A DNA stretch of 64,000 bases from Anaerobacillus arseniciselenatis (GTDB lineage Bacteria > Bacillota > Bacilli > Bacillales > Anaerobacillaceae): positions 1 to 64,000 of the forward strand of contig NZ_MLQQ01000035.1 in the NCBI RefSeq assembly GCF_001865995.1, in the 5' to 3' direction. The position numbers were made by a program, and so were the translations under genes. Below the pieces are notes generated by a model, which was not told where the DNA came from, did no database searches, and saw only the letters and a program-made list of their open reading frames with translations. Numbering within the stretch: the stretch's first letter is position 1; each line of letters begins with the position of its first letter. Of the stretch, positions 1 through 7,712 are shown one piece after another.

Positions 1-84
1 AGCGTACCCACCAATTGGCATAGTTTCACATATTATAAAAATAATGTTAGAGGTCGTGTCGAAAAATATTTTTTTGGTACTTCT

Positions 85-104
85 CCAACGGCTCAAACCG
101 TTGG
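85..104 (+). terminator. hairpin upstream of ytpQ
   Basis: A perfect 7-bp inverted repeat (CCAACGG, 6-nt loop, CCGTTGG) lies between the window edge and ytpQ. It has no following T run, so it may end the upstream gene or be a leader structure. Bases 1-138 otherwise show no recognisable gene; frames 1 and 2 are open but have no recognisable product. Confidence 0.3.
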
Positions 105-138
105 TATATCAATATTTATAGAGGGAGGCTTTATAAAG

Positions 139-936
139 ATGAAGCCATTACAGTTAAAACGTGAGCTAGAAAAAAGGTTAGCAGCTCCGGATAGAAGACT
201 TTCCTATGACCGAGATGAGCAAAAGTTAAGAATAGAAAATACAACCGTTAATAAAGGAGTCACTTTATCAATTTCGAAACTTCAAGTTAAATGGGAAGCG
301 AAAAAAGAAGCGGCATTAACGGAAGCGGTACATTACGTAGAAGAAGCATTACGAGCAATGGCAACACCAGTAACACTTAGTGGAAATGAGAAAAGAATTT
401 TTCCGGTTATTCGTTCAACGTCATTTCCTACTGCGGCAAATGAAAAGGAACTTCTATGGGAAGAGCATACTGCTGAAACGAGAATATATTATGCAATTGA
501 TCGAGGAACGACATTCTCGTTAGTGACGAAGGAAATGATCGAAAAAGAAGAGATGAGTTTAGTAAAAATAAAAGAAATAGCGATGTTTAATGTTCGTTCA
601 TTAAAAACAGATGCGAAACGAGATGAAGTCGCCGGCAATACATTTTACTTTATTAATTCAAACGATGGTTATGATGCTAGCAAAATTTTGAACGAACAAC
701 TATTAAAACATTATCAAAACAATGCAGAAGGGGAATTAGCCGTTGCTGTACCGCATCAGGATGTTTTAATCATCGCTGACATAAAAAATGAAGCGGGGTA
801 TGATGTTTTAGGCCAAATGGTGTTTCAATTTTTCACTAATGGACGAACGCCGATCACTGCACTTCCTTTTATTTATGAAAAAGGCCATTTGGAACCAGTT
901 TTCATTTTAGCGCAAAAAAAACCGAAAGAAGAATAA
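139..936 (+). CDS. ytpQ: YtpQ-like DUF1444 family protein
   Basis: A 265-residue cytoplasmic protein of the YtpQ/DUF1444 family, close to the usual length of about 270. Its biochemical role is not established. No signal peptide or membrane segment is visible. It reads as mixed alpha/beta, with a charged N terminus (MKPLQLKRELEKRL) and hydrophobic strands near the C terminus. The ATG at 139 follows GGGAGG at a good distance. The frame is open to the window edge upstream, but no other start codon is present there. Its position just ahead of the sftA-murC region matches the order in B. subtilis, which supports the name. A weak hairpin at about 961-995 may terminate it. Confidence 0.8.
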   Translation: MKPLQLKRELEKRLAAPDRRLSYDRDEQKLRIENTTVNKGVTLSISKLQVKWEAKKEAALTEAVHYVEEALRAMATPVTLSGNEKRIFPVIRSTSFPTAANEKELLWEEHTAETRIYYAIDRGTTFSLVTKEMIEKEEMSLVKIKEIAMFNVRSLKTDAKRDEVAGNTFYFINSNDGYDASKILNEQLLKHYQNNAEGELAVAVPHQDVLIIADIKNEAGYDVLGQMVFQFFTNGRTPITALPFIYEKGHLEPVFILAQKKPKEE

Positions 937-960
937 GGGGATAACTCCCTTTTTATGAGA

Positions 961-995
961 GAGACTGACATTGTGTTATTGTGTTAGTTTCTTTT
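961..995 (+). terminator. possible terminator after ytpQ
   Basis: GAGACTGACA pairs, with G-U wobbles, with TGTTAGTTTC and is followed by TTTTTG. The stem is imperfect but well placed behind the ytpQ stop codon. Confidence 0.45.
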
Positions 996-1003
996 TGTGT
1001 AGT

Positions 1004-1232
1004 TGATAGTTGGTTAGTGGACAGTTGGTTTGTTGGAAAGGAAAGCCCTTGATTTTTACATAATTAGATAGTGACGATTATTCGTCAAGTGAGTTTTGTA
1101 TGAAAAAGGCGGGTGCTTTTGCGAACGAACGTCTGAGATTCGTTAGAAGGTCAAGGTGAAGTGAGGGAAAGCACCCTCCTTTTCCATATTAGATGGTGAC
1201 GGAATATCGTCATGCGGGTTTTGTATGTAAAA
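1004..1232 (+). repeat. composite palindromic element, copy 1 (full R-H-R)
   Basis: Fills the gap between ytpQ and the next gene. Order: a run rich in gttggttag (1004-1045), then unit R (1063-1107, containing GTGACG...CGTCA and ending GTTTTGTATG), then hairpin H (stem GGCGGGTGCTTT 1108-1119 against AAAGCACCCTCC 1168-1179, then TTTT) with the conserved loop cgaacgaacgtctgagattc, then a second R (1186-1232). The same units recur at about 16.3, 21.2, 22.2, 30.5, 35.8, 48.8, 50.1, 58.1 and 61.5 kb. Confidence 0.8.
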
Positions 1233-1343
1233 AGCTATTTAGTTAGACGAAAATACATTTCTTGTTTAATAGTGATTATATCCAAACTAGGTTGTCCTCA
1301 CGCACATACACTGTTAAGGAGAGTAGCGAAAGGAGGAACGACG

Positions 1344-1664
1344 GTGAAGAAATTTCGGATTCCGCCTAATATTAATATAAAAATTAATCATGTTGCTGAC
1401 GGAGCTTCTATTAATTTTGGGCCTTCAATTCATAAAGGTCATCAAGCAAATGCCAAAATTGATGCAGGTGAAATTATTATTGGAGATGAAATTATTTTCG
1501 GTAATCAAGTAAATATAGAGAATAATAACGAAGAAAATAATGAAGAGAAAGTGGATGAAGAAAATAAAGAAAATGAAAAAGACAAAAGGAAAAAATGGAA
1601 GTTAATTAAAGATAAAAATGGAAAAAAGAAATGGAAATTAATTAAATACTTCGAAGAAGAGTAA
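1344..1664 (+). CDS. small GerPA/GerPF-like protein with charged tail
   Basis: A 106-residue protein if read from the GTG at 1344, which follows AAAGGAGG. The frame extends upstream to 1212, but only through repeat DNA without a ribosome site. Residues 8-50 (INIKINHVADGASINFG, then a short SIHKGHQANAK segment, then GEIIIGDEIIF) resemble the short beta-rich fold of GerPA/GerPF spore germination proteins, which have a similar NFGDS...GSFNTGDF rhythm. The second half is unlike GerP: an Asn/Glu/Lys-rich linker and a twofold KKWKLIK repeat near the C terminus. It stands alone rather than in a gerP operon. The GerP link is weak and inferred from pattern only. Confidence 0.5.
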   Translation: MKKFRIPPNINIKINHVADGASINFGPSIHKGHQANAKIDAGEIIIGDEIIFGNQVNIENNNEENNEEKVDEENKENEKDKRKKWKLIKDKNGKKKWKLIKYFEEE

Positions 1665-1672
1665 GTTTAAAG

Positions 1673-1699
1673 GTGTCAGTCATCTTTTCTGTCTGACAC
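1673..1699 (+). terminator. GTGTCAG/CTGACAC hairpin
   Basis: A short inverted repeat 9 nt after the GerP-like gene. The stem sequence is the same GTGTCAG core found in the larger terminator-like repeats at 9.5, 51.7 and 57.1 kb. It is followed by tatgtttct, a poor T run. Confidence 0.45.
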
Positions 1700-1790
1700 T
1701 ATGTTTCTATAATAAATATATGAGAAAATATTTTAAACTCCCTTTTCTATTATGGCTAAATTAGGTATAATTTCACAATCTCCCATTAAT

Positions 1791-1816
1791 CACTAGAAAA
1801 AACTAGTGGTTTTTTC
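1791..1816 (+). terminator. intrinsic terminator
   Basis: CACTAG, loop of A residues, CTAGTG, then GTTTTTTCCTTTTTT. This is a classic terminator. A TATAAT-like hexamer lies just before it (1767-1772), so it could also attenuate a transcript entering sftA. Confidence 0.6.
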
Positions 1817-1886
1817 CTTTTTTAAGTTATTATTAAACTAGCATATGTTATATTTAAACTTTTGAATGAGATGAAGGAGATGCAAC

Positions 1887-1937
1887 ATGTATAATACCCC
1901 GAAATCAAAATTCTACATCGTAAATTCAACAATATAG
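1887..1937 (+). CDS. 16-residue leader-type ORF before sftA
   Basis: ATG at 1887 sits 7 nt after a good AAGGAG Shine-Dalgarno and encodes MYNTPKSKFYIVNSTI, with its stop at 1935-1937. The sftA ribosome site (AAAGGTGAT) begins right after this stop, so translation of the two could be coupled. The peptide is not recognised. Its good ribosome site argues for translation, but its size means chance cannot be excluded. Confidence 0.4.
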   Translation: MYNTPKSKFYIVNSTI

Positions 1938-1951
1938 AAAAGGTGATTTTC

Positions 1952-4366
1952 ATGTTTAAGAAGTTAAAAATAGCCTACCAAAAAGTTCATTCGTTTTTAT
2001 TTGGAGAAGAAAGTGAACATATTCATACACGACAAGAAAGAAAGCTTTATTATGGTCGAATTAAAGGTGACAATGATACTGAGGCACGGATGATTCATCA
2101 ATATCCTAAGCAAGGAAATTTTCGTTTTCCGATCATCTCCGATGAAGAGGGAAACAAGTTGGTACGCCAAAAATCTATACATAAAGAGACTGCTGTATCA
2201 AATCCGACAAGAAAAATAGAAAAAAAACGAGAAAAAGTAGTTACTAATATTCATCCTAAAAGGAATTTAGAACAAAAAGAAGTGGTAACTGAGAAAAATG
2301 AAAAACGCAAAAAATTTCAAGGTGTTAATTTTAAAGCACAAGAAATTCCATCCCCCGTACATGCTTTTAAGAAACAAACATTAAAGGTTAACCGGGATGA
2401 AAAAAATGAAGACGTAAATGTTTCATCTAAAACAAATAGTTTAGAGCGAAACGACGTTACTACAAAAATTACACAGGTTCCTGTACAGGAAAATAGCCTC
2501 GAGGTCCAACCGTTTGGTCGAGAAGAAATGTCAACTTTTCAAAAAAAGATGGAAGTAGCTACAGCAGTAAAGAATGAGCTTGAAACTGCAGTAGTCTCAA
2601 CAGCACAGGAAGAGATAAAAACTGAAGTTGCCGCAACAGTCCAAGAAGAAATAGAAACTGAAGTAGTTAAAACATTTCAAGCAGAAATAAAAAATGAAGA
2701 GATTATTGCAACTCATGAGGAAATTGAAGTCGAAGAAGAGTTAACTGAAGCGGAAATAGAAGTAGAGTTAGCAACAACTGAGCCCGAAATAGAAGTTGAG
2801 CAGGAAAAAGAAGCATTTCAAGAGGAAGCTGAAATTGAAGAAACACTTCATGAAGATAAAGGACAAGTTTCGAGCAAAACAGTTGTTCCATTTAATGTGC
2901 TCATGCTTCAAAAAGACCGTGTTGCTCATAAAAAAAATCAAGATCATGAGCAAAGAAACTATCGTTTTCCGACGTTACAGTTATTAAATATACCAGAGAA
3001 AAAACAAGAAGATAGTCAATTGTGGTTAGATGAGAAAAAGGAAATCCTTGAGATGACACTTGCTAATTTTAATGTTAACGCCAAAGTGGTCGGTGTTACG
3101 AAAGGTCCTTCAGTTACTCGTTTTGAAATCCAGCCGGAAGCGGGAGTGAAAGTTAGTAAAGTAACAGGACTAACAGATGACATTAAATTAAGTTTAGCTG
3201 CTAAAGACATTCGTATCGAAGCTCCGATTCCTGGAAGGAATGCGATAGGAATTGAGGTGCCAAATGACGTCAGTGAGCCTGTTGTTATTAGAGAGATTTT
3301 ACGTAGTGGTGAATTCCAAAAAAATCCTTCTCCACTGACGGTTGCGATGGGGCTTGATATTTCTGGAAATCCCGTAGTCACAGATATTCAAAAAATGCCT
3401 CACGGTTTAATTGCAGGGTCAACAGGTTCAGGGAAAAGTGTATGCATAAATTCAATTTTAATTAGTATTATGTTTAAAGCGACACCTGATGAGGTGAAGC
3501 TAATGTTAGTTGATCCTAAAATGGTTGAACTGGCCCCTTATAATGACATTCCGCATCTTATTACCCCTGTAATTACAGATGCAAAACAGGCAACTGTAGC
3601 CTTAAAGTGGGCAGTTGAAGAAATGGAACGTCGCTATGAATTGTTCGTTCAAAACGGCGTTCGTGATATTAAACGATATAATCAAGTAATGAAAAAAGAG
3701 GACGAAACAACTCCAGCAATGCCTTATATCGTCATTGTTATTGATGAATTAGCAGATTTGATGATGGTATCGCCACAAGATGTTGAAGATGCGATTTGTC
3801 GTATTGCTCAAAAAGCTAGGGCATGTGGGATACACTTGCTTATAGCAACGCAAAGACCTTCTGTAGACGTTATTACAGGCTTAATAAAAGCAAATATACC
3901 TACGAGGGTTGCTTTTTCAGTTTCTTCTCAAGCCGATTCAAGAACAATTATCGACTCTGGTGGTGCAGAGCGCTTGCTAGGAAAAGGGGATATGCTCCTT
4001 TTTGAAAATGGGGCATCTAAGCCAGTTCGTGTTCAAGGAAACTTTGTTTCAGACGAAGAAATAGATCGAGTGATTGCGTTAGTAAAACAACAGCGTAAAC
4101 CTAACTATTTGTTCGATAAGGACAACCTTGTTAGAGGAAATGAGGCGATAGATCAAGAGGATGATCTTTTTGAAGAAGCCTGTTATTACGTCGTCGAGCA
4201 AGGTGGGGCATCATCATCTAGTTTACAACGGAGGTTTAGGATCGGCTTCAACCGTGCAGCTCGCCTTATTGACATGATGGAAGCAAGAGGGATTATTTCA
4301 GAAGCGATGGGCTCAAAGCCAAGAAACGTCCTCGTTTCAGAAGAAGAACTTTCGGAGTTAATTTAG
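1952..4366 (+). CDS. sftA: SftA (YtpS) DNA translocase, FtsK/SpoIIIE family
   Basis: A hexameric ATP-driven DNA pump that clears DNA from the closing septum. It is 804 residues from ATG 1952, chosen over GTG 1943 because AAAGGTGAT lies at the right distance for the ATG. Order: a basic N-terminal region without transmembrane helices (as expected for SftA, unlike SpoIIIE), a long Glu-rich linker of repeated EEIxTE-like units at about residues 190-310, an alpha/beta domain, the motor with Walker A GSTGSGKS near 489-496 and Walker B IVIVIDELADLMM near 594-606, and a C-terminal winged-helix gamma domain (from about 735) that would read oriented DNA motifs. It is shorter than the B. subtilis protein, mainly in the linker. 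It lies upstream of murC, although other genes intervene here. Confidence 0.93.
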   Translation: MFKKLKIAYQKVHSFLFGEESEHIHTRQERKLYYGRIKGDNDTEARMIHQYPKQGNFRFPIISDEEGNKLVRQKSIHKETAVSNPTRKIEKKREKVVTNIHPKRNLEQKEVVTEKNEKRKKFQGVNFKAQEIPSPVHAFKKQTLKVNRDEKNEDVNVSSKTNSLERNDVTTKITQVPVQENSLEVQPFGREEMSTFQKKMEVATAVKNELETAVVSTAQEEIKTEVAATVQEEIETEVVKTFQAEIKNEEIIATHEEIEVEEELTEAEIEVELATTEPEIEVEQEKEAFQEEAEIEETLHEDKGQVSSKTVVPFNVLMLQKDRVAHKKNQDHEQRNYRFPTLQLLNIPEKKQEDSQLWLDEKKEILEMTLANFNVNAKVVGVTKGPSVTRFEIQPEAGVKVSKVTGLTDDIKLSLAAKDIRIEAPIPGRNAIGIEVPNDVSEPVVIREILRSGEFQKNPSPLTVAMGLDISGNPVVTDIQKMPHGLIAGSTGSGKSVCINSILISIMFKATPDEVKLMLVDPKMVELAPYNDIPHLITPVITDAKQATVALKWAVEEMERRYELFVQNGVRDIKRYNQVMKKEDETTPAMPYIVIVIDELADLMMVSPQDVEDAICRIAQKARACGIHLLIATQRPSVDVITGLIKANIPTRVAFSVSSQADSRTIIDSGGAERLLGKGDMLLFENGASKPVRVQGNFVSDEEIDRVIALVKQQRKPNYLFDKDNLVRGNEAIDQEDDLFEEACYYVVEQGGASSSSLQRRFRIGFNRAARLIDMMEARGIISEAMGSKPRNVLVSEEELSELI

Positions 4367-4367
4367 T

Positions 4368-4470
4368 AAATTAATAATTTACAATTTAAAATTGAAAATT
4401 AGGGCTAGGGAGTTGCTTCGAAGCGCTTCTTTCATAAATTTTTAATTATGAATTGTGAATTGTAAATTAA
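4368..4470. repeat. AT-rich inverted repeat (AATTTACAATTTAAAATT type)
   Basis: The 335-base gap after sftA begins with an arm of aatttacaatttaaaatt type, a centre gagttgcttcgaagcgcttc, and a return arm tgaattgtgaattgtaaatt. The same centre and heptamer-like arms recur at 24.4, 31.9, 53.2 and 59.9 kb. The rest of the gap, to 4690, shows no gene. Confidence 0.5.
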
Positions 4471-4702
4471 AACAATGCTAGTATCACGTTTGATATTAAT
4501 ATAAAATAGTATATATAAGGTATGTTTCTTTGAAAATATACCTTGTTTTCTGACAAAAGGTTTTATATGATTAATATGTTGGTGCTTTATTGGTAATAAT
4601 TGAATAAGGACGATTTGTAAGTGAGAAAGACGAAAGATTTACTATAAGTCATTTAGTAATATGAGTCTAGCTATACCATACTTTTTATAAGGAGTGGTCA
4701 CG

Positions 4703-4894
4703 ATGCAAGAGATTCAATTATCAAGCTTAGTAAAATCTATTTCTCCACAATGGCTTTCCTTATTAACAGAAGATGAGCAAAATATGCTCATTGTTCTAAA
4801 ACACGGATTCGCCAATTTAGACGAGTGTGACGTGCAAGAAATTGTAGAAGCAGCAATAGTAGAGCAGCATAATAAAGGAAATATTTTTCATTAA
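4703..4894 (+). CDS. small protein of unknown function
   Basis: A 63-residue acidic, soluble protein starting at ATG 4703, which lies behind AAGGAGTGG; the upstream in-frame GTG at 4694 is inside that ribosome site. It has no membrane segment or cysteine cluster (one Cys only) and looks helical, beginning MQEIQLSSLVKSISPQWLSL. I do not recognise the family. It lies 86 bases before nicotinate phosphoribosyltransferase on the same strand, separated by a hairpin, so co-expression is possible but unproven. Confidence 0.6.
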   Translation: MQEIQLSSLVKSISPQWLSLLTEDEQNMLIVLKHGFANLDECDVQEIVEAAIVEQHNKGNIFH

Positions 4895-4905
4895 TGTTTA
4901 AACTG

Positions 4906-4938
4906 TGCCCGTGACAGGATTTATGTCCATCACGGGCA
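4906..4938 (+). terminator. strong hairpin between small gene and pncB-like gene
   Basis: TGCCCGTGA pairs with TCACGGGCA, with an extra GGA/TCC pairing toward the loop. No T run follows, so it may be an mRNA-processing or regulatory structure rather than a terminator. Confidence 0.45.
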
Positions 4939-4980
4939 TTATAACTAAAAAAGCCGTTGCAAACTACGAGGGGTATCATA

Positions 4981-6078
4981 ATGAAAGAAATCAAACTAAA
5001 ATTAGAAGGTAAGATTAAAAGGTTAACAAATAAAACATTTAAATTTGATGAACGAGTCGAAGAGGGCTGGTTTTCTGCTGTTTATTTTTTGAAAACGAAA
5101 GAGATTGTCGAGAAATTAAAAAAAGATAATACGGTAACGATGCAATTTTTTCAAAAAACAGATGCAGTACTTTGCGGAACTGATGAAGTCATTGCACTTA
5201 TTAAAACTTTTGCGAAAAATGTGGACGAGCTTGAGATTCATTCATTAAAAGATGGTGATAAAATTAAGCCGTTTGAAACAGTTTTAACGATCACTGGACC
5301 TTATCAAAACTTTGGCTATTTAGAAGGGGTTATTGATGGTATTTTAGCGCGCAGAACCTCGGTGGCTACGAATGTGTACAATGTTGTTAAAGCGGCAAGT
5401 CTTTCTGGTGTAAAAAAACCTGTAATCTTCATGGGAGATCGTGATGATCATTTTACGCAACAAGCTGGAGATGGGTATGCTGCATATATCGGTGGTTCTA
5501 TTGCCCAAGCGACTCATGCGATGAATGAATGGTGGGGTAAAAAAGGAATGGGAACGATGCCACATGCATTGATTCAACTTTTTGAAGGAGATGTTGTCGC
5601 AGCAACTCATGCATACAAAGAAACATTTCCAGAAGATGATTTAATGGCACTTGTTGATTATAACAACGATGTAATAACTGACGCCTTAAGTGTAGCACGT
5701 GAGTTTGGTGAGGAGTTAAAAGGGGTACGAATTGATACATCGAAAACAATGGTTGATCAATACTTCTTTAGAAATCCTGATGTACTAGGTTCGTTTGACC
5801 CACGTGGTGCAAACCCTGAGCTGATTTTTGCGCTTCGAAAAGCTTTAGATGATGAAGGTTTCCATCATGTAAAGATCATTGGTTCTGGCGGATTTGATGC
5901 GAAACGAATTGAGGAGTATGAAAAAAGAGGAGTTCCTGTCGATATCTATGGTGTTGGAAGTAGCTTACTAAAGATCCATATTGGTTTCACTGGAGATAAT
6001 GTGCTTTTAAATGGCAAGCATGAAGCGAAAACAGGTCGTAAATATCGCCCTAATCCACGCCTTGAAAAAATTGATTAA
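4981..6078 (+). CDS. nicotinate phosphoribosyltransferase
   Basis: Converts nicotinate, PRPP and ATP to nicotinate mononucleotide in NAD salvage. It is 365 residues from ATG 4981, which follows GAGGGG; the TTG at 4957 has no ribosome site. It belongs to the short nicotinate/nicotinamide phosphoribosyltransferase family rather than the roughly 490-residue YueK type. Visible features are the N-terminal beta domain, the ILARRTSVATN segment, the FMGDRDDHF motif, the GSIAQATHAM region, the substrate strand VRIDTSK and the phosphate-binding IIGSGGFD motif near residue 300. A long imperfect hairpin follows. The family call is firm; the subtype symbol is left open. Confidence 0.88.
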   Translation: MKEIKLKLEGKIKRLTNKTFKFDERVEEGWFSAVYFLKTKEIVEKLKKDNTVTMQFFQKTDAVLCGTDEVIALIKTFAKNVDELEIHSLKDGDKIKPFETVLTITGPYQNFGYLEGVIDGILARRTSVATNVYNVVKAASLSGVKKPVIFMGDRDDHFTQQAGDGYAAYIGGSIAQATHAMNEWWGKKGMGTMPHALIQLFEGDVVAATHAYKETFPEDDLMALVDYNNDVITDALSVAREFGEELKGVRIDTSKTMVDQYFFRNPDVLGSFDPRGANPELIFALRKALDDEGFHHVKIIGSGGFDAKRIEEYEKRGVPVDIYGVGSSLLKIHIGFTGDNVLLNGKHEAKTGRKYRPNPRLEKID

Positions 6079-6095
6079 AAATTTTTATACGAACG

Positions 6096-6212
6096 AGGCT
6101 GTCCCTAAATGCAGCTCACCTATTAACCGTACAATTAGTTTGGTAAGAAGATGACGGTGTACAAGCTATTAGTATTAGGTGACTGAAATTTAACGATGGG
6201 ACTGCCTTTTTT
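6096..6212 (+). terminator. long imperfect hairpin terminator
   Basis: AGGCTGTCCC at the left pairs with GGGACTGCCT at the right, and AGCTCACCTA pairs with TAGGTGA further in. TTTTTT follows. It is built like the other 110-120 bp terminator-like repeats in this window but differs in sequence. Confidence 0.6.
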
Positions 6213-6265
6213 ATCTTTTAAGAGAAACTTAAAAATGAGTGATAGAATTAAGTGGGGGAATATAG

Positions 6266-6631
6266 GTGAAATTTACGAAAATAAGTTTAATTACTACATT
6301 TGTACCAACGATAATCATGTTGATGTTTGCCTTAGTATCTTTTACAAATATATTTACTATTGAGGATGGTAAAGGGTTATTTGTGATAGGGTTATTACTC
6401 ATTTTTCCATTACTTTTTATAGGACAAGGTTGTGCATGTGCGTTTGGGAAGGGAAATTTATTATTAGCAGTTGCTGTATCAACGTTATCATTTTTTTCTA
6501 TTATTTTATTATTTTTAAATTCATCTGCATTATTTTATATCATTCTTTATCTTATCGTTGCCTTCTTTGCCTATGGCATTACGTTATTTTCACAAAAAAT
6601 ACAAAACCAGGCGAAAAACAATACGTTATAA
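6266..6631 (+). CDS. small four-helix membrane protein
   Basis: A 121-residue hydrophobic protein with four predicted membrane helices, at roughly residues 7-28, 38-58, 65-85 and 87-108, and a short basic cytoplasmic tail. The GTG start at 6266 follows GTGGGGG. The CACAFGKGN loop carries two cysteines between helices 2 and 3. I do not recognise the family. It stands alone between a terminator and the repeat arrays, with no functional partner visible. Confidence 0.6.
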   Translation: MKFTKISLITTFVPTIIMLMFALVSFTNIFTIEDGKGLFVIGLLLIFPLLFIGQGCACAFGKGNLLLAVAVSTLSFFSIILLFLNSSALFYIILYLIVAFFAYGITLFSQKIQNQAKNNTL

Positions 6632-6808
6632 GTTTAGGGGGTTACAAATGCTGTAATGTAACTCTACCTTCACCACTTTTTATGCAGTATGGGAAACTGC
6701 ACAAAAAGGCTTGGTGCAGAACATGGGGGGAGTGCGCAATTGCAATATAAAAGAGAGAGCAAAATGCTCACTTTAAGCTTTCGATTCCCCTTCTCTTGCT
6801 TTGAGCTC

Positions 6809-7140
6809 AGAAGAGTAATCATTCGAGTGTTTGGATTACTCTTCTCATGTTTTGAACTCAGAAGAGTAATCAGTTCGGGGTTTCGATTACTCTTCTCTAG
6901 TTTTGAGCCGAGAAGAGTAATCAGTTCGGGGTTTCGATTACTCTTCTCATGTTTTGAGCTCAGAAGAGTAATCATTCGAGTGTTTGGATTACTCTTCTCA
7001 TGTTTTGAACTCAGAAGAGTAATCATTCGAGTGTTTGGATTACTCTTCTCTGGTTTTGAGTCGAGAAGAGTAATCATTCGGGCGTTTGGATTACTCTTCT
7101 CTAGTTTTAAGTTAGGAAGAGTAATCAGTTTTTTTCGCAT
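6809..7140. repeat. 51-bp tandem array of palindromic repeats (7 units)
   Basis: Seven units start at 6809, 6860, 6911, 6962, 7013, 7064 and 7115, exactly 51 bp apart. Each contains AGAAGAGTAATC, a 12-14 nt loop, and GATTACTCTTCT, so every unit can form a 12-bp hairpin. Two loop types alternate (attcgagtgtttg and agttcggggtttc). The last unit lacks its right arm. Because 51 is a multiple of 3, open frames run through on both strands; the minus frame repeats a 17-residue unit of the type MITLLSSKHEKSNPNTR. Neither frame has a convincing ribosome site. Confidence 0.85.
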
Positions 7141-7208
7141 AAACAGATTATCTTTAGAAGGTGTGGATGATTTGACGGTTACAGATAAAGGGTACGTAAG
7201 AATTTTTA

Positions 7209-7475
7209 GCGTGACCTAACCGAGTTTCACATCACCTAAAAGGGAACGCAAGAAGATCTCGCGTGCCCGAACAAAGCGTCACATCCCCCAAAAGGTAATG
7301 CGAGACCTTCTCGCGTGCCCGAACAAAGCGTCACATCCCCCAAAAAGGTAACACGAGACCTTCTCGCGTGCCCGAACGAAGCGTCACTTCACTCAAAAGG
7401 TAACGCGAGATCTTCTCGCGTGACCCAACCGAGTGCCACACCCATCAAAAGATAACGCAAAATCCTCACCATGCC
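7209..7475. repeat. 52-53 bp tandem array with GCGAGA...TCTCGC palindromes
   Basis: About five units, with the core gcgtg at 7209, 7261, 7313, 7366 and 7418 and a decayed one near 7469. Each holds CGCGAGAYCTTCTCGCG, or a near copy, followed by a gcccgaac-aaagcgtcacatcccc segment. It directly follows the 51-bp array but is unrelated in sequence. No gene is apparent. 7476-7700 shows only AT-rich sequence leading to the sigma factor gene. Confidence 0.8.
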
Positions 7476-7712
7476 CCACAGTACATGTCCGCCCAACTAC
7501 TGCGCACTCTCCCCATAATGTGCATTACCTTTTTTTGTTACCCCCTCATTCTCGAAGCCATCACTTTTCTTATACTTCTAATATTCTGTATTCAACTATG
7601 GTTGAGGTTTGAAAGTTTACCTAATAAAATCAAAAAATATTTGTTTTCGTGCGACTTTTAGTGTTGTGTTTACGTCTAAATAGTGAAATACAAAAGGAAG
7701 GGAGGTAGAGTT

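Noticed and set aside
1-138. End of an upstream gene (for example ytpP) at the window edge
   Set aside because: Frames 1 and 2 are open for the first bases but the translations are not recognisable and a hairpin lies at 85-104; no CDS can be supported.
3016-3381. 121-residue minus-strand ORF inside sftA
   Set aside because: Shadow of sftA; no ribosome site, and the plus-strand reading has full motor-domain motifs.
4906-4938. NAD-related riboswitch before the nicotinate phosphoribosyltransferase gene
   Set aside because: Only a simple hairpin is visible; no conserved riboswitch core could be recognised.
6670-7140. A 156-residue minus-strand ORF with 17-residue repeats (and a 176-residue plus-strand ORF over the same array)
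   Set aside because: Both frames exist because the 51-bp repeat has no stops; neither has a Shine-Dalgarno before its start. I kept the array as a repeat and left coding as an open question.
6809-7475. CRISPR array
   Set aside because: The repeats are adjacent tandem units with no unique spacers of constant length, and no cas genes are present.
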